This document shows, one piece after another, positions 1 through 6,191 of a stretch of 11,861 nt of DNA. Positions within the stretch are counted from its first letter, which is position 1, and each line of letters begins with the position of its first letter. Below the pieces are notes generated by a model that was not told the origin of the DNA, ran no database searches, and saw nothing but the letters and a program-made list of their open reading frames with translations. The stretch comes from JAICLL01 sp035252155. GTDB taxonomy: Bacteria; Planctomycetota; Planctomycetia; Pirellulales; JAICIG01. The position numbers and the translations under genes are program-made. The stretch is from the NCBI GenBank assembly GCA_035252155.1, contig DATFDL010000808.1:1-11861 (forward strand), given 5' to 3'.

Positions 1-1
1 T

Positions 2-64
2 ATGCTGGAGTCGCTGCCCGCCGAACCCACCGCCCGCCTGCGACTCACACTCGTGACCCTGTAA
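2..64 (+). CDS. 3' end of an upstream gene (partial)
   Basis: An open frame runs from the left edge to a TAA at 62-64 and encodes about 20 residues ending in RLRLTLVTL. The next gene begins 9 nt later, and its ribosome binding site (AAGGA) overlaps this stop codon, as expected for an upstream gene in the same operon. The visible part is too short to assign a family. The frame also contains an ATG at 2-4, but the gene most likely begins outside the window. Confidence 0.5.
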   Translation: MLESLPAEPTARLRLTLVTL

Positions 65-73
65 GGACCAGCT

Positions 74-2344
74 ATGAACCGGCCGAGCGTTGCGGGGCTG
101 TTCATCGTGGGGGGGCTGTTTCTGGCGGCGGCCCAGGCCGACGAGCCTTATGGCCGGTTTCAGTTCGACGAATCGGAGCTGGAGCATTGGGCATTTCAGC
201 CCGTGCGGCGTACCGAGCCACCGGCGGTCAACGATGCCGCCTGGGTGCGAAACCCGCTGGACGCCTTTATTCTGGCGGAACTCGAAAGGGCCGGGCTGTG
301 GCCGGCGCCACCGGCCGATCGCCGCACGCTTTTGCGTCGGGCGTATTTCGACCTGATCGGTTTGCCGCCCACGCCCGAAGAGCAAGAGCGGTTTTTGAGC
401 GACACATCGCCGGGGGCGTTTGCTCGATTAATCGATGAGTTGCTGGCCCGGCCCGAATATGGCGAGCGTTGGGGCCGGCATTGGCTCGACGTGGTTCGCT
501 ATGCCGAATCAAACGGCTACGAACGCGACGGCGCAAAGCCCAACGTCTGGCGCTATCGCGATTGGGTCATTCAGGCCTTCAACGACGACCTGCCCTACGA
601 CCAGTTCGTCCGCCAGCAACTAGCCGGCGATGAGCTTGACGGCTCGAACGCCGCGATGCAAATCGCCACCACGTTTCTGCGTTTGGGTCCGTGGGACGAT
701 GAGCCGGCTGATCCCGTGGTCGACCGTTACGATCAGCTCGATGACATCGTAGGCGCCACGTCGGCGGTCTTTCTGGCGCAGACGGTGCGTTGCGCCCGCT
801 GCCACGACCATAAGTTCGAGCCCTTTAGCCAGCGTGATTACTCACGGCTGATGGCCGTGTTCGAGCCGCTACGGCGTCCGCAGGACGGCCGCACCGATCT
901 CGATCGTGTGGTCGGCACGGCCGAAGAAGTGGCCGCCTATCAAGTCGCTGTCAAGCAGCGCGACGCGCGCGTGGCACAACTTCGCGGCGAACAAGACCGC
1001 TGTGAGTTTGAGATCGGACGCCGCTTGGCCGCGGCCGGTCAGTTGACCGCCACGCCGGTTAGCGGCGGCGACGCGGCGGACTCATTGCCCGAACCGGCGT
1101 TGGCGGCCTTTCAAATTCCGCCCGGCGAGCGCAGCCAGGAGCAGCGCAAGCTGATCGGCGAGCATCGCGGGAAGCTGCGTTCGATGCTTCGGCAGCATGC
1201 GTCCGATCAAGAGAAGGAAAATCTCGATCAGCTCAAGCGGCAAATCGAAGCGGCCGAGGCCGAGTCGCCGCCGCGGCTGGCCAAGGCGTATATCTGGTAC
1301 GAAGAAGGTCAGCAGCCGCCCGTCACGCACGTCTTTCGTCGCGGCGATCCGCGTGTGGCGATGGAAGAAGTATCGGCGGGCGTGCCGGCCATTCTCACCG
1401 ACGCCGCGTTGCCGCCGGCCGTGCCCACTGCCGACAGCACCGGTCGCCGCCGCCAACTGGCCGATTGGCTCACACAATCCCAAAATCCGCTCACCGCCCG
1501 CGTGATGGTCAACCGCATTTGGCAGCACCATTTTGGTGACGGGCTGGTGTCCACCGAAAACGATTTTGGCGTGATGGGCGATTCGCCCTCGCACCCTGAG
1601 TTGCTCGATTGGTTGGCCAGCGAGTTTGTGGCCCGCGGCTGGAGCATCAAGCATCTGCACCGCCTGATGATGCTATCGAGCGCCTATCAGATGTCGTCGG
1701 TTGGCGCGGCCGACTCGCGCGAAAAAGACCCGCACGGCCGGCTGCTGTCGCGGTTCATGCCGCGGCGGTTGGAGGCTGAGGCCATTCGCGATGCCGTGCT
1801 GTCGGCCAGCGGCGCGCTCAACCACGAGCGGGGCGGGCCGAGCGTTTTCCCGGAGATTTCAGCCGCCGTGCTGGCCAGCCAATCACGGCCGGGCAACGGC
1901 TGGACCAAGTCCGACGCGGTGCAAGCCGCCCGGCGTTCAGTCTATGTCTTCGTCAAGCGGACGCTCCCCTTGCCCGAGTTCGAAGTGCTCGACTTCCCCG
2001 ACACCAATGGTCCCTGCGAGCAACGGCAGGTATCGACGGTCGCCCCCCAGGCGCTGACGCTCTTGAACGGCGCGTTCATGCACGAGCAGGCGCGGCAGTT
2101 TGCCAAGCGGCTCTTGCGTGAATCGGCCGACCCAACTCCCCGCATCGACCTGGCGTATCGGCTCGCGCTCTCGCGCCCGGCCACCGACGCGGAACGAGCG
2201 GAAGTGCTCGTTTTTTTGACGAACCAGGAGGAACAGATTCGCGCCGATGCTGCCGCCAGTCCACCGCCTGACGTGCCCGAGCATGCGCTGGCGGCGTTTT
2301 GCCTGGTGCTGTTGAATACGAATGAGTTTGTATACTTGCGGTAA
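74..2344 (+). CDS. DUF1549/DUF1553 (PSD1-type) exported planctomycete protein with CxxCH motif
   Basis: This 756-residue protein has a likely Sec signal peptide (hydrophobic residues 7-20, then AQA before DEPYG). A DUF1549 domain covers roughly residues 35-250 (RPEYGERWGRHWLDVVRYAE at 126-145) and ends in CARCHDHKFEP at 240-250, a CxxCH c-type haem-like motif. Residues 290-400 are a charged, partly coiled-coil-like linker. A DUF1553 domain covers about 455-715, with NPLTARVMVNRIWQHHFG near its start. It lacks the N-terminal cytochrome-like PSCyt1 domain that many homologues carry, so it is the short version. Such proteins are nearly always paired with a DUF1501 protein, and that gene lies downstream at 2992. 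The ATG at 74 follows AAGGA with good spacing. The exact function of the family is not established. Degradation of sulfated polymers or extracytoplasmic redox chemistry is often suggested, and that is inference. Confidence 0.93.
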   Translation: MNRPSVAGLFIVGGLFLAAAQADEPYGRFQFDESELEHWAFQPVRRTEPPAVNDAAWVRNPLDAFILAELERAGLWPAPPADRRTLLRRAYFDLIGLPPTPEEQERFLSDTSPGAFARLIDELLARPEYGERWGRHWLDVVRYAESNGYERDGAKPNVWRYRDWVIQAFNDDLPYDQFVRQQLAGDELDGSNAAMQIATTFLRLGPWDDEPADPVVDRYDQLDDIVGATSAVFLAQTVRCARCHDHKFEPFSQRDYSRLMAVFEPLRRPQDGRTDLDRVVGTAEEVAAYQVAVKQRDARVAQLRGEQDRCEFEIGRRLAAAGQLTATPVSGGDAADSLPEPALAAFQIPPGERSQEQRKLIGEHRGKLRSMLRQHASDQEKENLDQLKRQIEAAEAESPPRLAKAYIWYEEGQQPPVTHVFRRGDPRVAMEEVSAGVPAILTDAALPPAVPTADSTGRRRQLADWLTQSQNPLTARVMVNRIWQHHFGDGLVSTENDFGVMGDSPSHPELLDWLASEFVARGWSIKHLHRLMMLSSAYQMSSVGAADSREKDPHGRLLSRFMPRRLEAEAIRDAVLSASGALNHERGGPSVFPEISAAVLASQSRPGNGWTKSDAVQAARRSVYVFVKRTLPLPEFEVLDFPDTNGPCEQRQVSTVAPQALTLLNGAFMHEQARQFAKRLLRESADPTPRIDLAYRLALSRPATDAERAEVLVFLTNQEEQIRADAAASPPPDVPEHALAAFCLVLLNTNEFVYLR

Positions 2345-2349
2345 AATGC

Positions 2350-2604
2350 ATGCGTAAATGGATCCGGGTGATCTGGGACGACACGCCCGGAGGTAACGTG
2401 GAGCATGTCGAGAGCCACGAACTCACGGCGGATGACGTTGAGCATGTGCTCGAGAAATTTGAATCGGAGGGCATCAGTCGAAGCAGCGGTCGCCCATGCG
2501 TTTTCGGATATGCTCCAGATGGCCGATACATCATTGTGATTTTTGAAGAAGTAGACGACGAGACAATCTTGCCGGTGACGGCCTACGAGATCCCGGAACC
2601 GTAA
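2350..2604 (+). CDS. BrnT-like small protein, putative toxin of a toxin-antitoxin pair
   Basis: This 84-residue protein opens with RVIWDD, then GGNVEHV and a helix HELTADDVEHVL. It ends with GRPCVFGYAPDGRYIIVIFE and VTAYEI. This is the strand-helix-strand pattern of small BrnT/RelE-fold toxins, in which a late 'G-R-x-x-x-f-G-x-t-x-x-G-R-x-l' strand pair is typical. It starts 5 nt after the stop of the DUF1549/DUF1553 gene with no strong Shine-Dalgarno sequence, so it may depend on translational read-on from that gene. Eight nt separate it from an HTH gene. By family analogy it could be an mRNA-cleaving toxin, but I see no definitive catalytic set. An alternative is a DUF4258-like protein of unknown role. 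Confidence 0.7.
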   Translation: MRKWIRVIWDDTPGGNVEHVESHELTADDVEHVLEKFESEGISRSSGRPCVFGYAPDGRYIIVIFEEVDDETILPVTAYEIPEP

Positions 2605-2612
2605 AAGATCCC

Positions 2613-2942
2613 ATGAGTGAGAAAAAACCGATCCGAATCAATCGCCCGTTGACCGAGGAGGAGCGTTCGCGTCATGCCGCCATACGCGAAGCAGCCTTGC
2701 GGGACTTTCCCCCAAGTAAAGACGCGCAGCAACATCCCTCGCCGCCGGGCATTCCCGCAAAAATTCGTGAGGCGCGAGAGGCTCGGCAACTCACGTGGTA
2801 CGCTCTGGCTGAACTCGCGGGCATCTCCGATCAAGCGACGATTCGCGACATCGAGCGCGGAACAGACGTAAAGCTCTCCGATTTGCAGCGGGTTGCTGGC
2901 GCGCTGGGGCTCAAGCTTGAGTTGATTGAGCAGGTCGCATAA
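2613..2942 (+). CDS. Xre-family HTH protein, putative antitoxin/autoregulator
   Basis: This 109-residue protein has a charged N-terminal half (1-48) and a helix-turn-helix domain at about 49-105. IPAKIREAREARQLTWYALA is followed by ELAGISDQATIRDIERG and a final helix LSDLQRVAGALGLKLELI, the classic Cro/C1 (Xre) layout. It begins 8 nt after the BrnT-like gene in the same direction. The toxin-then-antitoxin order and the HTH protein fit a type II toxin-antitoxin module in which this protein neutralises its partner through its N-terminal region and represses the pair. No clear operator or own promoter is visible upstream. The alternative is a simple two-gene regulatory unit without toxicity. Confidence 0.78.
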   Translation: MSEKKPIRINRPLTEEERSRHAAIREAALRDFPPSKDAQQHPSPPGIPAKIREAREARQLTWYALAELAGISDQATIRDIERGTDVKLSDLQRVAGALGLKLELIEQVA

Positions 2943-2991
2943 AGGTCTTATCCGGTGTACGTGATTATTAAGTAATCGAATAGGCCATCAA

Positions 2992-4470
2992 ATGTTTGTC
3001 GCGCCAATTGATCGCTCGTCCACCCAACATCACCAAATGTGTCTACCGACGCGCCGCGAATTCCTGTGGCAGGCTGGTGGCGGCTTCGTCGGCACCGCGC
3101 TAACTTGGCTGCTGGCCCGCGACGGCTTCTTCCGCAGCGCCGTTGCCAACGACAGCGCATCGGCAAGTTCGCCGCTGGCGCCTAAGCCGCCGCACTTCGC
3201 CCCCAAGGCCAAAGCCTGCATTTCGCTGTTCATGTACGGCGGGCCAAGCCAGGTCGATCTGTTCGACCCCAAGCCCGAACTGGCCAAGCGGCAAGGCCAG
3301 CCCATTCCCAATGTGGAAAGCGATCTGCTGTTCAAGGTGCGCAATCCCGGTTTGCTGTTGCCCAATGCCCACGGCTTTCGCAAATGCGGCCAATCGGGGC
3401 TGGAGATCTCGGAGCTTTACCCGCAGCTTGGCGGCATGGCCGATGAAATTGCGGTCGTCCGCTCGTGCTACGCCGATAGCTTCGCTCACGGCTCGGGCTT
3501 GTTGCAGATGAACACCGGCTTCGTGCGGCAGGGTTATCCCAGCCTGGGCTCGTGGGTGACCTATGGGCTGGGCACGATCAATCAAGACCTGCCGGCGTTT
3601 GTCGTGTTTCTCGACCATCGTGGCGGACCGATCGGCGGCGCGCCCAACTGGAGTTCGGGCTTCATGCCCGCCGCCTATCAAGGCACGCGGTTTCGCACTT
3701 CCGGCGATCCGCTGATCGACCTGCACCCGCCTTTGGGCATCACCCGCGCGCAGCAGCGTCAGCAACTCGATTTGCTGGGGCGGCTCGACGCCTTGCAAGC
3801 CGCCGACCTGCCGCGCGGCTCGGAACTGCAAGCCCGGCTGGCCACCTACGAGCTGGCATACCGGATGCAAGCCGAGGCGCCCGAGGCAGTCGACCTTTCG
3901 CGCGAGACCGGGGCCACCCGGGCAATGTATGGTCTCGACCATCCCGACACGCAGCGCTTCGGCACGCAATGTCTGATGGCCCGACGATTGATCGAACGCG
4001 GCGTGCGCTTCGTGCAGATTTACTCTGGCGGCGGGCATAACGACCAGAACTGGGATGCCCACGGCGACGTAAAGGCCAACCACGAGCTGCACTGCCGCGA
4101 GACCGACCAGCCGATGGCCGCCCTATTGCTCGATCTCAAGCAGCGCGGCCTGCTCGACGAAACGCTGGTGGTGTGGGGCGGCGAATTCGGCCGCACGCCC
4201 ACGGCCCAAAACGGTAAAGGCCGCGACCACAATCCCCGCGGCTTCAGCACCTGGCTGGCCGGCGGCGGCGTTCGCGGCGGGCAGGCTTACGGCGCCACCG
4301 ACGAATTCGGCTTCGCCGCGGTCGAGAACAAGGTCCATGTGCACGACCTGCACGCCACCATCTTGCACCTGATGGGTCTCAACCACGAGCTGTTGACCTA
4401 TTTCCACAACAGCCGCGAGATGCGCCTCACCGACGTCGAAGGCCGCGTGGTGCAGGAACTGCTCGTATAA
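2992..4470 (+). CDS. DUF1501 (sulfatase-like) Tat-exported protein
   Basis: This 492-residue protein has a twin-arginine signal: TRREFL at 20-25 is followed by a hydrophobic stretch ending near ALTWLLA. The body is a typical DUF1501 protein of the alkaline phosphatase/sulfatase superfamily. It has FMYGGPSQVDLFDPKP early, the metal-site-like region GGGHNDQNWDAH at 346-357, WGGEFGRTP at 395-403, and GRDHNPRGFSTWLAGGGVRG. The C-terminus VHDLHATILHLMGLNHE is also characteristic. The ATG at 2992 gives a long n-region. An internal ATG at 3037 (residue 16), directly before CLPTRREFL, is an equally good start. It is the usual partner of the DUF1549/DUF1553 gene at 74-2344, but here a two-gene toxin-antitoxin-like module separates them. 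The biochemical function is not established for the family. Confidence 0.93.
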   Translation: MFVAPIDRSSTQHHQMCLPTRREFLWQAGGGFVGTALTWLLARDGFFRSAVANDSASASSPLAPKPPHFAPKAKACISLFMYGGPSQVDLFDPKPELAKRQGQPIPNVESDLLFKVRNPGLLLPNAHGFRKCGQSGLEISELYPQLGGMADEIAVVRSCYADSFAHGSGLLQMNTGFVRQGYPSLGSWVTYGLGTINQDLPAFVVFLDHRGGPIGGAPNWSSGFMPAAYQGTRFRTSGDPLIDLHPPLGITRAQQRQQLDLLGRLDALQAADLPRGSELQARLATYELAYRMQAEAPEAVDLSRETGATRAMYGLDHPDTQRFGTQCLMARRLIERGVRFVQIYSGGGHNDQNWDAHGDVKANHELHCRETDQPMAALLLDLKQRGLLDETLVVWGGEFGRTPTAQNGKGRDHNPRGFSTWLAGGGVRGGQAYGATDEFGFAAVENKVHVHDLHATILHLMGLNHELLTYFHNSREMRLTDVEGRVVQELLV

Positions 4471-4495
4471 TGCTTCCGAAAGGTAACTCATGTGT

Positions 4496-4524
4496 TTGAC
4501 ATTTTCGGCAATCTGGCGTATAAC
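4496..4524 (+). promoter_or_regulatory. Sigma70-type promoter of the six-gene operon
   Basis: TTGACA at 4496-4501 and TATAAC at 4519-4524 are separated by exactly 17 bp, a near-perfect housekeeping promoter. It lies 26 bp after the DUF1501 stop codon and about 45 bp before the ATG of the ribbon-helix-helix gene. Transcription would start around 4530-4532. It marks the operon as independently transcribed from the planctomycete genes to the left. Confidence 0.72.
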
Positions 4525-4549
4525 GCGCTTGTAACGCAATCTGCGTTGC
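4516..4549 (+). promoter_or_regulatory. Putative operator: paired ACGC/GCGT half-sites over the -10 box and start site
   Basis: Two inverted repeats sit side by side. GCGTATAACGC at 4516-4526 (GCGT-ATA-ACGC) overlaps the -10 box. AACGCA-ATC-TGCGTT at 4533-4547 lies just downstream of the expected transcription start. TAACGC also recurs as a direct repeat at 4521 and 4532, an 11-bp step close to one helical turn. Tandem short half-sites at such spacing are what ribbon-helix-helix repressors bind, and the first gene of the operon encodes one. Binding here would block RNA polymerase, so autorepression is the natural inference. Confidence 0.55.
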
Positions 4550-4569
4550 ATGGTTCGGGGGACGGCAGC

Positions 4570-4755
4570 ATGGCACCGAGCAAAACAGCATTTCTGAATA
4601 TGCGGGTCTCGCCGGCGACGAAACGCGCCCTTCGCGAGATCGCCGAGCGGGAGAATCGAAGCATGGCAAACGCGCTTGAATGGCTCGTCGCCGAGTATTT
4701 ATCAAAGAACGGTGTGCAGGCATCGCGTGAAGCGCAGCGCGAGCGTGCGAAGTAG
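4570..4755 (+). CDS. Small ribbon-helix-helix (Arc/MetJ-type) DNA-binding protein, probable operon regulator
   Basis: This 61-residue protein contains the strand TAFLNMRVSPATKRALREIA followed by the helices ERENRSMANALEWLVAEYL, the ribbon-helix-helix fold of Arc/CopG-type repressors. A longer reading from GTG at 4492 is possible in frame. I reject it because a strong promoter (4496-4524) and putative operator lie inside that extension, which would place the start upstream of the transcript. The tail (QASREAQRERAK) is basic and probably disordered. It is the first gene of the operon, 14 nt before the methyltransferase gene, the position often held by C proteins in restriction-modification loci. 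A role as autorepressor that times methyltransferase and nuclease expression is inferred. It could instead be the antitoxin-like half of a system whose toxic partner is one of the downstream nucleases. Confidence 0.78.
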   Translation: MAPSKTAFLNMRVSPATKRALREIAERENRSMANALEWLVAEYLSKNGVQASREAQRERAK

Positions 4756-4769
4756 GGACGAGGGCCACA

Positions 4770-5717
4770 ATGAGCATGACGCGTGCGCTGACGGCGACGG
4801 AAAAACCGGCTGGCAAGCCCGAACGAGTTCGAATTCTCGGCCCGGGCTGGGTGCCGAGGACTAGAATTCCGGATTACGCTCTTTGGAACGGCGATGTGGC
4901 GACGTTTCTTGATTTGCTGCCCCGCGAGCCCATCTTCGATCTCGTAGTCACGTCGCCACCTTACAACCTAGGCAAGCCGTACGAGACTCGATCTGGACTC
5001 GACGAATATCTGCTTTGGCAATCAACGATCATTGAGAAGTTGGTGCCCAGACTTAAGCCAACAGGCAGCCTATGCTGGCAGGTTGGGAATTATGTAGAAA
5101 ATGGAGAGATACTACCTCTCGACATCGAATTCGCCCCGCTCTTCCGTGCGCATAAGCTGCAACTCCGCAATCGAATCATCTGGCATTTCGGGCACGGCTT
5201 GCATACCAAGCGACGTTTCTCCGGACGCTATGAGGTAGTCCTTTGGTATACTAAGGGGAGCGAATATATCTTTAACCTGGACGCCGTACGGATTCCGGCG
5301 AAGTACCCGGGTAAGCGCCACTTCAAAGGCCCACGTGCGGGGGAACTTTCCGGCAACCCGCTCGGTAAAAACCCGGAGGACGTCTGGTTCATTCCAAACT
5401 GCAAGTCGAATCACGTTGAGAAGACAGAGCACCCGTGCCAGTTTCCAGTCGGGTTGGTAGAGCGACTGATCATGGCACTGACCGACGCAGCGGCGCTTGT
5501 TTTCGATCCTTTCGCAGGGGTTGCCTCGGCCGGTGTCGCTGCGGCGTTGCACGACCGCCGATTTCTGGGATGCGAGATAAACGATCGCTATGCGCAGATC
5601 GGCAAAGCACGGATCGTTGACGCATTGATTGGACGGATCAAATACCGCCCTCATAACAAGCAAATTTACGACCACACTCAAAGCAGCCTATCGCGGAAAC
5701 CGCAGGGGTGGACGTAA
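4770..5717 (+). CDS. Beta-class DNA amino-methyltransferase (N4-cytosine or N6-adenine)
   Basis: This 315-residue protein has the catalytic motif IV DLVVTSPPYN at 57-66 before the AdoMet-binding motif I, VFDPFAGVASAG at 244-255. That order is typical of beta-class methyltransferases (N6_N4_Mtase family). HPCQFPVGLVERLI at 221-234 is the motif X region, and GCEINDRY at 267-274 is motif II. SPPY is commonest in N4-cytosine enzymes, including those paired with BglII and BamHI, but occurs in N6-adenine enzymes too, so the modified base is uncertain. Residues 1-33 are an extra N-terminal segment. The start ATG follows GGACGAGGG, and an ATG two codons later is equally possible. All core motifs are intact. 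The putative endonuclease gene follows after 15 nt. The expected role is to protect the host's recognition sites. Confidence 0.92.
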   Translation: MSMTRALTATEKPAGKPERVRILGPGWVPRTRIPDYALWNGDVATFLDLLPREPIFDLVVTSPPYNLGKPYETRSGLDEYLLWQSTIIEKLVPRLKPTGSLCWQVGNYVENGEILPLDIEFAPLFRAHKLQLRNRIIWHFGHGLHTKRRFSGRYEVVLWYTKGSEYIFNLDAVRIPAKYPGKRHFKGPRAGELSGNPLGKNPEDVWFIPNCKSNHVEKTEHPCQFPVGLVERLIMALTDAAALVFDPFAGVASAGVAAALHDRRFLGCEINDRYAQIGKARIVDALIGRIKYRPHNKQIYDHTQSSLSRKPQGWT

Positions 5718-5732
5718 CCGCGAAGGACCTCG

Positions 5733-6188
5733 ATGAAGGCCAACGTTTACTCTCACCGTTTTGGTGATAAAGTGGTGCCATCGTCTCTGCTCGAGGAGAT
5801 CGTGGGCGCGGTGGCGGACTGCGCAATAGCGCCCCAACAGGGGAGTTCGAAGAGTATCAAAAGCGCAATTCTTGACGCACTCGTTTCCCACGGCTGGCCG
5901 GGCAAGGTCGGGCTCGACATCATGTCCAGAATTAGCATTAGCTCGTTGAAAGATAAGGTCGGTCTCTGTTTCCAAACTGGGAACATGGGGCGCATGTATG
6001 CGGATTTAATCAAGCTGCAGACGCTTTATCTCCGTGGCACGATAGATGCCGGAGTTTTCATCGTTCCAGAGACAAGATGTGCCAAGCTGCTCGGCGAAAA
6101 CATTGCCGACTGCGGCCGACTGTTGAGAGAGCTCCCGATCTTCGATAGGGCCATTACAGTGCCACTCGCGGTTATCGGAATTGAGTAA
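5733..6188 (+). CDS. Putative BglII/BstYI-like restriction endonuclease (short)
   Basis: This 151-residue protein follows the methyltransferase gene and has a GAAGGA ribosome binding site. I read it as distantly BglII/BstYI-like. A core strand VGLCFQTGN at 76-84 is followed by a long helix GRMYADLIKLQTLYLRGTI, then DAGVFIVPE, a LGENIADCGRLLRELPIF segment and the closing strand AITVPLAVIGIE. This order (strand-QxGN, helix, 'iDxGvxivP', VPixvigiE) matches the core of that family. BglII itself has about 220 residues, so this protein is short. In BglII the catalytic residues are D84, E93 and Q95. Here Q81 is kept but the position of E93 appears to be C79, and D62 is the only nearby candidate for D84. 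It may use other residues or be catalytically weak. If active, it would cut the sequence methylated by the upstream enzyme. The assignment is by pattern only. Confidence 0.55.
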   Translation: MKANVYSHRFGDKVVPSSLLEEIVGAVADCAIAPQQGSSKSIKSAILDALVSHGWPGKVGLDIMSRISISSLKDKVGLCFQTGNMGRMYADLIKLQTLYLRGTIDAGVFIVPETRCAKLLGENIADCGRLLRELPIFDRAITVPLAVIGIE

Positions 6189-6191
6189 CTT

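Noticed and set aside
2312..2336. TTGAAT and TATACT before the BrnT-like gene as a promoter
   Set aside because: The spacing is only 13 bp and the elements lie inside the DUF1553 coding end. It is too weak to call.
3100..4092. Long minus-strand frame (330 codons) opposite the DUF1501 gene
   Set aside because: It is a shadow frame caused by high GC. The plus-strand protein is a clear family match and the antisense product resembles nothing.
4492..4569. GTG-initiated N-terminal extension of the ribbon-helix-helix protein
   Set aside because: A TTGACA-N17-TATAAC promoter and operator-like repeats lie inside it, and the RHH domain is complete from the ATG at 4570.
4831..4869. Hairpin CTCGGC/GCCGAG (4836-4841 with 4853-4858) between two GAATTC sites near the methyltransferase start
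   Set aside because: It is inside coding sequence with an 11-nt loop and no T-tract. With this base composition it is probably chance, although an effect on mRNA folding cannot be excluded.
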